Made by a program: the position numbers and the translations under genes. A DNA stretch of 27,508 nucleotides, from NCBI GenBank assembly GCA_047974745.1, contig JBKECO010000064.1, positions 1-27,508 of the forward strand, written 5' to 3'. The notes beneath the pieces are model-generated. The model was not told the origin of the DNA, ran no database searches, and saw nothing but the letters and a program-made list of their open reading frames with translations. Positions 16,585 to 25,138 of this stretch are shown one piece after another. Numbering within the stretch: position 1 is the first letter of the stretch; each line of letters starts with the position of its first letter. This DNA comes from JBKECO01 sp047974745 (GTDB lineage Bacteria; Bacillota; Clostridia; Lachnospirales; Lachnospiraceae).

Positions 16585-17226
16585 CTATCTTCCTAATGAC
16601 TGCAGGTATTCTTTTGCAACATCCGCTGCATCACTTGCATTTGATGTATACGCATCAGCACCAATAGAATCTGCAAATGTCTGGTTCACAGGTGCACCAC
16701 CTACCATAATGTGATATTTATCTCTTACCCCTGCAGTTTCAAATGCTTTGATTACATCCTCAATCGCTGGCATTGTAGTAGTGAGAAGTGCAGAAATACA
16801 GATGATATCCGCTCCTACTTCTTCTGCCTTTTCAACAAAAGCTTCGTCTGGTACGTCGATTCCGAGATCGTATACCGTAGCGCCCATACCCTTCATCATC
16901 ATTGCTACCAGATTTTTTCCGATATCATGAAGATCTCCTTTTACCGTTCCAATTACGATCTTACCGATTGGTTTGATTCCGCTTTCTGTCAACAGTGCTT
17001 CCAGTAAAGAAAGTCCCTGTGTCATTGCACGTGCAGCAATCAGCATCTCCGGAACATAAATTTTATTATTTTTAAAATTTTCACCTACAACACCCATTGC
17101 AGAGATCAGTCCATCATTCAGGATCGATTCAATTGGAACACCTTCTTCAATTCCCTGACTTACCAGTTCTTTTACCTGTTTTGCTTTTCCTTTTTGAACC
17201 GCAAGAGATAATTCTTCAAAATCCAT
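16585..17226 (-). CDS. mtaC: Methanol corrinoid protein MtaC
   Basis: A 213-aa corrinoid protein that carries the methyl group between MtaB and a second methyltransferase. Residues about 1-85 are the helical cap domain (NKIYVPEMLIAARAM). The Rossmann-like B12 domain follows, with the lower-ligand motif D98-x-H100-xx-G103 in VKGDLHDIGKNLV, then SALLTTTMP and VGGAPVNQTFADSIGADAY. The start is the ATG at 17226, which follows GGAGG; the longer frame from TTG 17244 reads through the ribosome site. It is the first gene of the operon. No MtaA or RamA-type reactivator gene is in the window. Confidence 0.92.
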   Translation of the reverse strand: MDFEELSLAVQKGKAKQVKELVSQGIEEGVPIESILNDGLISAMGVVGENFKNNKIYVPEMLIAARAMTQGLSLLEALLTESGIKPIGKIVIGTVKGDLHDIGKNLVAMMMKGMGATVYDLGIDVPDEAFVEKAEEVGADIICISALLTTTMPAIEDVIKAFETAGVRDKYHIMVGGAPVNQTFADSIGADAYTSNASDAADVAKEYLQSLGR

Positions 17227-17243
17227 TTTTTTTCCTCCAATCA

Positions 17244-17285
17244 AAATAGCTATCGTTAAATAAGTTACATTAACTATAGCTATTT
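17244..17285. promoter_or_regulatory. 42-bp inverted repeat before mtaC
   Basis: Arms AAATAGCTAT-C-GTTAA (17244-17259) and TTAAC-T-ATAGCTATTT (17270-17285) match at 15 of 16 positions around a 10-nt centre. It ends 5 bp upstream of the mtaC GGAGG site. It may be a regulator's operator at the promoter, or a leader RNA hairpin next to the ribosome site. The rest of the gap to scrB (17286-17402) is AT-rich, with no clear terminator or sigma-A -35. Confidence 0.75.
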
Positions 17286-17402
17286 CAGGGGTGAAAAGTA
17301 TTTCGGATTTTTTCTAATTTTTATAAAATTTCATGACATTTTCTTCGTAATCTCAACATCATTTTCAGCAATATTTAAAATTCCTCTAATCTGCCAAAAA
17401 TA

Positions 17403-18848
17403 TTATAAAATTTTGTCGACATTTTTATATTCCTGGAAACTCATTTCCCAGCACTGCTTCGATGTTACCGGTCCAATCAATGTAATATTTGTATCGATAT
17501 GCTGTTTCGGATAATATCTTGAGGTGAATACCAGTTCACCTTCGTTCACATAGATTTCCAGCATTGATACATCATACAGAATGCGCAGAGATTTTAATTC
17601 CTGAATTTTGGCTCTTCTGATGCCTCTTCCTTCTCCAGTATTATTTAAGAATTCCAAGGTCAGATTCCCATTCTCGAACAAAAATTTCAGATCCTCATTC
17701 AGAATGAATCCTCTTTTCGCCTGATCGGAATCCAAAGTTCCATCTATGTGCTCGAATTCGATCAACAAATCAAAGCTCTGGGTGTCCAGATGCTGATCCA
17801 TCAAAGCAATCTCCTGAATTCGGCAGTTCTTCAGCTCTTCTGCCGGATTTTGATAAATTTTACCATTACGAGCAGTTAGTTTTCTAGGCAGAGTAAGCGA
17901 ATGCTGCCAGCCTTCCTGAATCGAGCCCTGATTGGTGTAAGGAGCATCCGGTAACCCCGCCCAACCGATCAGGATGCGTTCACCCTGTTCATTCAGATAT
18001 GTCTGCGGCGCATAAAAATCAAATCCCATATCCCATTCAATAAAACCCGAATCCATCTCTTCCTCTTTTGTCAAAAAATATCCGGACTGATATATGTTCT
18101 GATATCTAAGTGTTTCTGATTCGACTCCCTGTGGACAGCAGGCCAGAACATGAAGGTCATCTAAATCAAACATATCCGGGCATTCCCACATGTATCCAAA
18201 CTTCTCAGAAGCGCGTATCATCCGAATAAAACTCCATTGCTTTTTATCGGCTGATTCATACAACAGAATTGCTCCTTGATCATCCAAGGTCCTGGCTCCC
18301 AATACCATATAGTAGATACTCGATTCTTTCCATACCTTCGGATCACGAACATGGTTGCTGCATTCCTTTGGATAATCAGCATTCGTAAGGAGAACCTCTT
18401 TGGAAGAAAAATGGATGCCATCCTCACTGGAACAATAAATCACATTTGCACCACGGCCTGCGGTGATATAGTCGAATTCGCCTTTTTCCTTTGTATTTCC
18501 AGTATAAAAAATCTCCATCTTTCCATCATCAACAAATGCACAGCCCGAGTAGACTCCATCCTTATCCTGCGGCTGATCTGGCAGAAATGGAACCCCGAGA
18601 TACTGCCATGTGCACAGATCTTTTGACCTGTAATGTCCCCAGCATTTCATGCCTCCAGATGGATCTGTAGGTGAATACTGAAAGAATACGTGGTGCCAGC
18701 CCTTGTAATAACAGAGACCATTTGGATCATTCAGCCAACCCACAGGAGGCATGATATGGAATTTATGTCTGTACTTTCCCTGAGCAACCAGGATCCTATT
18801 CTTTTCTGCCTCATCAACCGCCGCCAGAAGCTCCTTCCTATCGATCAT
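17403..18848 (-). CDS. scrB: Sucrose-6-phosphate hydrolase, GH32
   Basis: A 481-aa glycoside hydrolase family 32 enzyme. It splits sucrose-6-P, made by the PTS, into glucose-6-P and fructose. The three catalytic motifs are present: nucleophile D41 in WLNDPNG, transition-state Asp D169 in RDPKV and acid/base E222 in WECPDMF. A five-blade propeller is followed by a C-terminal beta-sandwich. The start at ATG 18848 is preferred over the overlapping GTG at 18863 because only the former has GGAG at a usable distance. It begins 4 bp after scrA. It has no signal peptide, consistent with a cytosolic phosphorylated substrate. I see no terminator after it before mtaC. Confidence 0.94.
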   Translation of the reverse strand: MIDRKELLAAVDEAEKNRILVAQGKYRHKFHIMPPVGWLNDPNGLCYYKGWHHVFFQYSPTDPSGGMKCWGHYRSKDLCTWQYLGVPFLPDQPQDKDGVYSGCAFVDDGKMEIFYTGNTKEKGEFDYITAGRGANVIYCSSEDGIHFSSKEVLLTNADYPKECSNHVRDPKVWKESSIYYMVLGARTLDDQGAILLYESADKKQWSFIRMIRASEKFGYMWECPDMFDLDDLHVLACCPQGVESETLRYQNIYQSGYFLTKEEEMDSGFIEWDMGFDFYAPQTYLNEQGERILIGWAGLPDAPYTNQGSIQEGWQHSLTLPRKLTARNGKIYQNPAEELKNCRIQEIALMDQHLDTQSFDLLIEFEHIDGTLDSDQAKRGFILNEDLKFLFENGNLTLEFLNNTGEGRGIRRAKIQELKSLRILYDVSMLEIYVNEGELVFTSRYYPKQHIDTNITLIGPVTSKQCWEMSFQEYKNVDKIL

Positions 18849-18852
18849 CCTC

Positions 18853-20244
18853 TTACTCTCCACCTGCTGTATAATCTTTCTCCCGGTATAATATCCAGGA
18901 GACGATAAATGCCACTACTGAGGAAGTCAGAATAATAAGTGCATATCCCAGAGAATTGCTGGTAGTGATCAAAAATCCGAAGATACCGGTAATTCCATAT
19001 GCAGTTGCTCCAATATTCAGCATTCCTGCTACCAGACCACCTACTGCACCACCAATGATTCCTGCGATAAAAGGTCTCATATATCTTAGATTTACACCGA
19101 ATATTGCAGGTTCTGTGATGCCAAGATATGCTGAGAGCGATGCAGGAAGTGCTATGGATTTCGTCTTTTTATTCTTGGTCTTAAGGGCAACTGCAAGGCA
19201 GGCTGCACCCTGTGCCACATTGGCTGCAGTAGCGATCGGCATCCAGGTATTTACTCCGTAGCTGCTGAGCAGTCCGGCTTCTAGTGCATTGTACATATGG
19301 TGGAGTCCTGCTACGACTGTTGGTGCATAGAAGGCGCCAATGATAAATCCTCCCACTCCATAGGGCAGTGCAATCAATAATTTTGCACCCATCAGAACAT
19401 AGTTTTCCATAACGGAAAAGATAGGTCCAATGATCGTCAATGTCAGATAACCGGTCACAAGCACTGTGACAAGTGGCGTAACAAAAAGATCGATCATCTC
19501 CGGTACTATCTTATGCAGCTTCTTCTCTATCGTGCTCATAAGCCACACTGCGATTACGACCGGTATGACATGTCCCTGATAACCGACCAACTGAATATCA
19601 TACAGGCCGAACCATACACTTGCAGTTGGAATATCTGCAGCACTCATTCCTGCTACGCTCCATGCATTGATCAGGCTCGTATGCACCATGATCATTCCAA
19701 TCACAGCACCAAGATATATATTTCCTCCAAAGGTCTTTGCAGCACTGATCGCAATCAGGATCGGCAGGAATACGAAAGCTGCATTACTGAACAGATGAAT
19801 AACATCATATGTGCCGGAAGAAGTCATTGCAGGCCAAATATTAGCAAGTCCTTCCAGAAGACCCATCAGCAATCCAGTCGCTACGATGGCAGGTATGATC
19901 GGAACAAAAATATCACCCAGCGTTTTGATTGCACGCTGAAAAATATTTTGCTTTTTTGCTGCTTCTTTTTTTACATCCTCCTTCGTCGCCTGAGCTACAC
20001 CGGTAATCTGAATGAACTCATCATACACTTTATTTACCGTTCCCGTTCCAAAAATGATCTGTAACTGACCTGCTGCTTCAAATACACCCTTAACTCCTTC
20101 CACATTCTCAATCTTTGTTTTATCACAGCGCGTATTGTCTGCGATCACGAGTCTCAGCCTTGTTGCACAGTGGGCAGCAGAAATAATGTTATCCTTTCCA
20201 CCGATCAGTTCCACAACGTCCTGGGCTGCCTTTTTGTAATCCAT
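18853..20244 (-). CDS. scrA: PTS sucrose-type EIIBC component
   Basis: A 463-aa membrane transporter that imports and phosphorylates its sugar. EIIB (1-90) carries the phospho-Cys C26 in AAHCATRLRLV. EIIC (about 105-455) has the family loop GITEPAIFGVNLRYMRPF. There is no EIIA domain, so EIIA(Glc)-type function must come from elsewhere, as is usual for ScrA/SacP. The ATG at 20244 follows GGAGG. The operon with scrB makes sucrose the likely substrate; trehalose- or beta-glucoside-type EIIs are similar in sequence. Confidence 0.92.
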   Translation of the reverse strand: MDYKKAAQDVVELIGGKDNIISAAHCATRLRLVIADNTRCDKTKIENVEGVKGVFEAAGQLQIIFGTGTVNKVYDEFIQITGVAQATKEDVKKEAAKKQNIFQRAIKTLGDIFVPIIPAIVATGLLMGLLEGLANIWPAMTSSGTYDVIHLFSNAAFVFLPILIAISAAKTFGGNIYLGAVIGMIMVHTSLINAWSVAGMSAADIPTASVWFGLYDIQLVGYQGHVIPVVIAVWLMSTIEKKLHKIVPEMIDLFVTPLVTVLVTGYLTLTIIGPIFSVMENYVLMGAKLLIALPYGVGGFIIGAFYAPTVVAGLHHMYNALEAGLLSSYGVNTWMPIATAANVAQGAACLAVALKTKNKKTKSIALPASLSAYLGITEPAIFGVNLRYMRPFIAGIIGGAVGGLVAGMLNIGATAYGITGIFGFLITTSNSLGYALIILTSSVVAFIVSWILYREKDYTAGGE

Positions 20245-20554
20245 TCTTCTCCTCCATGTCTCTTTGCGAGATTGATTTCATGCAAATTATGCCTTTCTTT
20301 AGCACTTTGTTGCATCAATGCAATTCTATATATGGTATCGTTCTCATATCTTTATATAAATTTAACTTAAATTTTATAATTTGTAAATTGACATTAGATA
20401 CAAATTTCGAGCTTCTTTTTCATACATATCTACCAACAAGATCTGTTCCAAGCTCTATAATCCTCGCTTTTTTCCAGGTTCCTATTGACTAATTTTTGCA
20501 AAAAATGTTACACTTCTTATGAAATCGTTCTCACAAAATGCAAAGGTGGATCTC
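20245..20554. promoter_or_regulatory. scrA-scrR divergent control region with twin operators
   Basis: Two near-identical 16-mers lie here: TATGGTATCGTTCTCA (20331-20346) before scrA and TATGAAATCGTTCTCA (20518-20533) after the scrR promoter. The scrR promoter is TTGACT (20485-20490), 18-nt spacer, TACACT (20509-20514). The second 16-mer contains TGAAATCGTTCTCA, a full match to the CcpA cre consensus TGWAANCGNTNWCA; the first has two mismatches. ScrR, CcpA or both may bind. TTGCA-TCAA-TGCAA (20310-20323) is a further small inverted repeat. The scrA promoter is not clear. Confidence 0.7.
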
Positions 20555-21538
20555 ATGAATATCAATGAAATTGCAGCTATGGCTGGTGTTTCCCGCGCCA
20601 CGGTCTCCAGATACTTAAATGGGGGATATGTCAGTAATGAAAAGAAGTCCATAATCAAGGACATTATAGAAAAGACAGGCTACAAGCCTCTTAGCTCTGC
20701 TCAGACACTGCGAAGTCATAGAACGAACTACATAGGCGTAATCATCCCCAAAATCAATTCTGATTCGATCGGACGTATGGTCCTTGGCATCAGTCATATT
20801 TTGACGCAGCATAATTATCAGCTTCTTCTGGCTTGTACGAATAATAATGAAAAAGAAGAATTGAATTACTTAAATCTCTTTAAGGAAAATCATGTCGATG
20901 GAATCATCCTGATCGGCACTATTTTGACGCCATCCCATAAAAAATCCTTTAAAGCCCTATCTGTACCCATCGTCATTCTTGGCCAGAATGTGCCTGGATA
21001 CTCCTGTGTATATATGGATGATTTTAATGCGGCCAAAGAGCTGACGTCACAAATGACGAAGAAATCAGAGTTCTGGGGCGTCATACATGCCACACAAAGA
21101 GACATCTCGGCTGGAGTCGACAGATTGCACGGCTTCCTGGATGCTTTGGAGCAGTCTGGAAAAATCATAGATCCTTCCAGCATCATAGAGAGTCCTTTTA
21201 CTTTTGAAGGAGGTTACCTTGCAGCAAAGAAACTACTCTGCGACCACCCAGAGACAGACTCTATACTCTGTGCTACTGATACCATGGCTGCCGGCGCACT
21301 GCGCTGTCTGCATGAAATCGGAAAAAAAGTACCCAAAGATGTACAGATTGCAGGTCTCGGAGACAACACTCTGTCCCAGGCGACTTTTCCTCTGCTCTCA
21401 ACGATACATTTCCCTTACCGCACCTCCGGTGAAGAAGCAACGCGAATTCTGTTGGAGATGATAGACAGTGGAAAGAACATTGTGACCAAGGAATTAAAGC
21501 TGGGATTTCATCTTGTTAGGAGGGATTCCTTGCGGTAG
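20555..21538 (+). CDS. scrR: LacI-family regulator of the sucrose genes
   Basis: A 328-aa repressor with an N-terminal LacI helix-turn-helix (MNINEIAAMAGVSRATVSRY, then LNGG) and a periplasmic-binding-protein-like sensor domain (IGVIIPKINSDSIGRMV; DGIILIGT; AAGALRCLHEIGKKVP). The start is the ATG at 20555 with AAAGGTGG upstream; the longer frame from 20519 would run through the operator. Divergent from scrA and flanked by twin operators, it most likely represses scrAB and itself until a sucrose-derived phosphate or fructose is present. Confidence 0.92.
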   Translation: MNINEIAAMAGVSRATVSRYLNGGYVSNEKKSIIKDIIEKTGYKPLSSAQTLRSHRTNYIGVIIPKINSDSIGRMVLGISHILTQHNYQLLLACTNNNEKEELNYLNLFKENHVDGIILIGTILTPSHKKSFKALSVPIVILGQNVPGYSCVYMDDFNAAKELTSQMTKKSEFWGVIHATQRDISAGVDRLHGFLDALEQSGKIIDPSSIIESPFTFEGGYLAAKKLLCDHPETDSILCATDTMAAGALRCLHEIGKKVPKDVQIAGLGDNTLSQATFPLLSTIHFPYRTSGEEATRILLEMIDSGKNIVTKELKLGFHLVRRDSLR

Positions 21539-21539
21539 A

Positions 21540-21565
21540 TCCGGTAGTTTATCTATATTACCGGA
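21540..21565. terminator. Inverted repeat between convergent scrR and yhcH
   Basis: TCCGGTA (21540-21546) and TACCGGA (21559-21565) are perfect arms around 12 nt. It starts just after the scrR stop and runs into the last yhcH codons. It lacks a T tail on plus, so termination is likely but weak. Confidence 0.4.
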
Positions 21566-22026
21566 AGTTTAAACACAATCTTTTCAACCACCTCGCTTCG
21601 ATCGTCTTCCCAATTGATACAAGGCATATGAGCATCTGATGGAGAATAATATCCCATCATCTGCTCAGTTAGTACATGAAACTTGTCTCTATTATTATTT
21701 TTGTAAAATATTATATCTGCTTCCTTTGTCTGGTCATCTACAATCTCCAGCCCATTGACATCAGCAAAGTAAATACGTTCTCTTCCTCTTAAAATGAACT
21801 GCAGATCATTAAAACGAAGATGTGATTCAAATAGGGCATCTGCTTTACTCTTTGAATCGTACTTTTGAACAAGTGCGCAGAATTTTTTCCCTAAATTGCT
21901 ATTCAACTCATATCTACCTTCCTGTAATTTATTTTGAGCACATCTATTTATAAACTTCTGGATTTCAGAAGCATATTCCAAAAGTTCCACGTGTTCCTTC
22001 ATATTTTCAATTTTATCAATAAACAC
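21553..22026 (-). CDS. yhcH: YhcH/YjgK/YiaL family protein (DUF386)
   Basis: A 157-aa cupin-like protein. Family hallmarks are FESHLRFNDLQFILRGRERI (E67, H69 and nearby D74) and YYSPSDAHMP (H133), giving the metal site. Relatives sit in sialic acid, ebg and gulonate operons, where some act as sugar anomerases. It starts with GTG at 22026, supported by GAGGAGG seven nt upstream. It is the last gene of the TRAP cluster, separated from dctM by a 127-bp spacer with a stable hairpin. It probably helps process the sugar released by, or supplied to, the lyase. Confidence 0.88.
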   Translation of the reverse strand: MFIDKIENMKEHVELLEYASEIQKFINRCAQNKLQEGRYELNSNLGKKFCALVQKYDSKSKADALFESHLRFNDLQFILRGRERIYFADVNGLEIVDDQTKEADIIFYKNNNRDKFHVLTEQMMGYYSPSDAHMPCINWEDDRSEVVEKIVFKLPVI

Positions 22027-22153
22027 TATATTACCTCCTCATTGTGGCGGTTGCGTCCTTGCGGAGCGTTTTTTATGTCACTGGAGTACTCCTATGGTAT
22101 AAACAAGGGATGCCAATTTACATGACACCCCTTGTTAGAGATAGTACAAATTG
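22027..22153 (-). other. dctM-yhcH spacer: stable hairpin and GC-rich patch
   Basis: AACAAGGGATGCC (22102-22114) pairs with GACACCCCTTGTT (22124-22136): 13 bp allowing two G-U pairs in the minus-strand transcript. There is no T run after it, so it is more like a processing or stability element than a terminator. GGAGTACTCC (22083-22092) is a perfect palindrome. GC-rich 22044-22068 stands out from the AT-rich surroundings and may belong to a dispersed repeat. Confidence 0.55.
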
Positions 22154-23440
22154 TTACATATATCTATTTGGTATGAACAAGATGATATCAGGTATAAATG
22201 TACATAGGAATAGTAATACAATCATTATGAGAACCATTGGAATTATTTCCCTGATTACACCACTTATTTTTGCCTTTCCCAAACCAGATACAATAAAAAG
22301 CAGCATACCAAAAGGCGGTGTCGAAAGTCCAATCATCATATTCAGGCAGATCACAACACCAAAGTGTACCAAATCAATCCCAAACATGTTGACAAGAGGT
22401 AATACCATAGGTACAAACACCAACTGGATCGTACTTACATCCAGAACACAGCCTAGTAGTAAAAACACAATATTCACAACAATCAGAAAAATAATTTTAT
22501 TATCCGTAATACCTAATACAAGATTCGCAACTGCAAGTGGTACCTGCTCTAATGAAATAATATAAGAAAAGAGCATCGATGTCCCCGCCAGTAAAGCCAG
22601 TGTTGCTGTATTTGCCGCAGATTTCTTAATAATTGTCAGCAATCGTTTAAGACCAAGTGTGCGATAAATAAATGCTGATATTAATAATGCATAAGCCGAT
22701 GCAACTGCTCCTGCTTCAGTCGGTGTACAAATTCCTGAATATATTCCACCTAGCAAAATAACAACAGTTAGAAGTGCAGGTGTAGCTTGTATTGTAGCTT
22801 TTGCGAACTGCCTTTTTGACATTTTTTGTCCAGCTGGATAGTTTCTTTTTTTAGAAATATATGCAACATAGACCATAAGCATGATTGCAAGCAATATTCC
22901 AGGTATCATGCCGCCCATGAATAACTTTCCAATGGAAGCACCTGATAGCATTGCATATATGACCATTGGAATACTTGGTGGAAAGATGGGGCCAACCGTT
23001 GCACTTGCAGCAGTAATTGCACAACTGAATTCAGAATCATATCCTTCTTTTTTCATCTGTTCAATTTCCATCAGACCTATTCCAGAAGCATCTGCAATTG
23101 CAGAACCTGTCATGCCGGAAAAAATCAAGGAAATAAATACATTGACCTGCGCTGTGCCACCTTTTAGTCTACCTAAAAGACCATTGCAAAAGGCAAACAT
23201 TTTATCTGTTACTTCTCCTTCGTTCAATACATTTGCCATAAATATGAATAATGGCGCAGCAAGCATTGTGTAATTAGAAAACATATTTCCTGTAACAACT
23301 GTAAACACTTGCCCTAATTTATTTGGATCACTCAAAATAAAATATACGATAGAAGCTGACAGCATTGCGAATGAGATCGGCATTCGAATGATAAAACAAA
23401 TTGCTAGTACCAAAAATAACATAAAGATTGCCCAGTTCAT
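22154..23440 (-). CDS. dctM: TRAP transporter large permease (DctM/SiaM type)
   Basis: A 428-aa protein with about 12 membrane helices, the ion-coupled translocation subunit of a tripartite TRAP importer. Family signatures: LFIFMANVLNEGEVTDKMF, FSGMTGSAIADASGIG, then ITAASATVGPIFPPSIPMVI, and repeat-related CLNMMIGLSTPPFGMLLF in the second half. Its ATG overlaps the stop of dctQ (23437-23440, ATGA), so the two are coupled. The substrate is unknown; the lyase and YhcH neighbours point to an acidic sugar. Confidence 0.94.
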   Translation of the reverse strand: MNWAIFMLFLVLAICFIIRMPISFAMLSASIVYFILSDPNKLGQVFTVVTGNMFSNYTMLAAPLFIFMANVLNEGEVTDKMFAFCNGLLGRLKGGTAQVNVFISLIFSGMTGSAIADASGIGLMEIEQMKKEGYDSEFSCAITAASATVGPIFPPSIPMVIYAMLSGASIGKLFMGGMIPGILLAIMLMVYVAYISKKRNYPAGQKMSKRQFAKATIQATPALLTVVILLGGIYSGICTPTEAGAVASAYALLISAFIYRTLGLKRLLTIIKKSAANTATLALLAGTSMLFSYIISLEQVPLAVANLVLGITDNKIIFLIVVNIVFLLLGCVLDVSTIQLVFVPMVLPLVNMFGIDLVHFGVVICLNMMIGLSTPPFGMLLFIVSGLGKAKISGVIREIIPMVLIMIVLLFLCTFIPDIILFIPNRYM

Positions 23441-23931
23441 GCTTCCCCCTTCACATCCTTGTATTCAAAATATGCTTTCTTCACATTAAGCAGTGAGTGG
23501 ACAACAACATCTGCAAGCATATAAATAAATGGTGCAAAAACAATAGAATATGGCATTTTCAAAACACCAGTCACCATCTGTTTTCCAACGAGTGACTGAT
23601 AGCTTGGAATAAAACAGATCAATATTAGTATTACCAAGAATATGTTGTATATCGTTTTTAATATATATTGCCCAAGCGGCGCACATGCATCATATACCAA
23701 CCCAAATACGACATGTTCATCTTTTTCCATTGCTTTACCAACACCAAAAAACATTGTCCACATATATCCCAGAACTGAAATTTCATAGCTCCAGGTCACA
23801 GGCGCTTTAAAAAAATATCTCGAAACAATCGATATTATGAATGTGATAAATATCAACATAAATGTTATTCCTGGTATGATCACTCCAAAAATATTATAAA
23901 TTCTCCTTCCCACTTCCCTCATTTCTGCCAA
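23437..23931 (-). CDS. dctQ: TRAP transporter small permease (DctQ)
   Basis: A four-helix membrane protein of about 164 aa that pairs with DctM. The helices lie roughly at IPGITFMLIFITFIISIVS, VLGYMWTMFFGVGKA, YILKTIYNIFLVILILIC and SIVFAPFIYMLADVVV; the WSYEISVLGYMW stretch is typical of the family. The start is uncertain. AAAGGGG lies 6 nt before TTG 23931, but 15 nt before the first ATG (23922). TTG is chosen on spacing. It overlaps dctM by 4 nt. Confidence 0.88.
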   Translation of the reverse strand: MAEMREVGRRIYNIFGVIIPGITFMLIFITFIISIVSRYFFKAPVTWSYEISVLGYMWTMFFGVGKAMEKDEHVVFGLVYDACAPLGQYILKTIYNIFLVILILICFIPSYQSLVGKQMVTGVLKMPYSIVFAPFIYMLADVVVHSLLNVKKAYFEYKDVKGEA

Positions 23932-23971
23932 ATTATTACCCCTTTCCAATTTTGCAGTGTATCACTGCACT

Positions 23972-25072
23972 TTACTGCACAGCAGCCTGAATCTCGTTAT
24001 AAAGATCCATATCCCAGGCTTCTGTCTGGTCTGAGTTGTTTTTATAGTATTCCTGAACATTTTCTTTAAACTCTGTAAGATCTGGATAGGTAATTGTCAT
24101 ACCTTCTCCTTCAAGAAATGCAATATCTTTTTCCTCTTCTTGTAATCTTTTCTCATCATTAACAGAACGTGCATATTCCATCGCTTCTGTTACTGCCGTC
24201 TGTTGATCTTGCGTCATTGCATTCCATGTATCTTTATTAATACATGGTAAAATGGAATCAATCACATGGTTCGTGATTGCGATGTAGCTTGTCACTTCAT
24301 AAAATTTTGCACTTACATCAGTTGGAAGCGGGTTTTCCTGTCCATCAACAGCACCTGTCTGAAGTGCAGTATAAAGTTCTGAAAAAGAGAGTGGTGTTGG
24401 ATTTGCTCCCAAAGCTTCTCCTAAATTTAACCATGTTTCAGAATTCGGCATACGTAACAGAATTCCTGACATATCGTCATAAGAATTGATCTCTTTGTCT
24501 CTAGTATTTACCACACGTGCCCCTAGATAAAAGCTGGATAGTGGTACTAAATTCAAGTTTTCCTCAATTGTAGGACGAATTTTATTGATTCCAATATCTC
24601 CATTGAGAATATTCGTCATATGGTCATACGAACTCCAGAAATACCCAGATTGAAGCATCGCGCACCACTCAAGACCAGGCTGAGTTGCCAAAGTCGGAAA
24701 TGAAATATATGCAAGATCTGCATCCCCACTCAGCACTGCATCAAATTCATTTTCAGATGAGAATAAAGATCCATCTGAATATATTTTGCATGTGACAGAG
24801 CCACCAGAAAGCTCTTCTACTTTTTCTGCAAATGCAGACATTGCCTCAGTGTGAGAATCTCCACTCACAGATACCGATGTGAAAATCAGCTCTACTGGCT
24901 CATCTGTCGATATTTCAGTTTTATCCACCTCAGATTCAGATGTCTCTGCTGTGCCAACCTCTGTAGTATCGGATATGCTCTCAGAAGAAGTACCTCCTGA
25001 ACTTCCACATCCTGCGAGCAATAGAGTGACCATTGCAATACTTAAAACTACTGATACAACTTTCTTTTTCAT
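23972..25072 (-). CDS. dctP: TRAP substrate-binding lipoprotein (DctP)
   Basis: A 366-aa extracellular solute receptor. It has a lipoprotein signal (MKKKVVSVVLSIAM; lipobox LLAGC with C22), then a Ser/Thr/Glu-rich linker (23-57) before the two-lobed fold. The DctP carboxylate-binding Arg is probably R207 in GILLRMPNSETW, and ALQTGAVDGQENPLP (236-250) is the classic family signature. It is anchored to the outer face in a Gram-positive cell and hands the ligand to DctQM. The ATG at 25072 follows GGAGG. It lies 66 bp after the lyase gene. Confidence 0.94.
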   Translation of the reverse strand: MKKKVVSVVLSIAMVTLLLAGCGSSGGTSSESISDTTEVGTAETSESEVDKTEISTDEPVELIFTSVSVSGDSHTEAMSAFAEKVEELSGGSVTCKIYSDGSLFSSENEFDAVLSGDADLAYISFPTLATQPGLEWCAMLQSGYFWSSYDHMTNILNGDIGINKIRPTIEENLNLVPLSSFYLGARVVNTRDKEINSYDDMSGILLRMPNSETWLNLGEALGANPTPLSFSELYTALQTGAVDGQENPLPTDVSAKFYEVTSYIAITNHVIDSILPCINKDTWNAMTQDQQTAVTEAMEYARSVNDEKRLQEEEKDIAFLEGEGMTITYPDLTEFKENVQEYYKNNSDQTEAWDMDLYNEIQAAVQ

Positions 25073-25138
25073 TACTTTTCCTCCATAATATATAGTTTAT
25101 TGTCATACACCATTTTGATTAACAGTGTTTGTCACAAA

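Noticed and set aside
17227..17402. Cobalamin riboswitch before mtaC
   Set aside because: The region is short, AT-rich and dominated by a single inverted repeat; no B12-box-like sequence is seen.
19513..20064. Plus-strand ORF (183 codons) opposite scrA
   Set aside because: It is antisense to conserved EIIBC membrane helices, with unusual His/Tyr/Cys-rich content typical of a shadow frame.
22060..22076. Plus-strand terminator from the GC patch followed by TTTTTT
   Set aside because: The stem is only about 5 bp with a bulge and no plus-strand gene ends nearby.
22044..22565. Plus-strand ORF (173 codons) from the yhcH spacer into dctM
   Set aside because: Antisense to dctM; its start lies in the structured spacer and no family is recognised.
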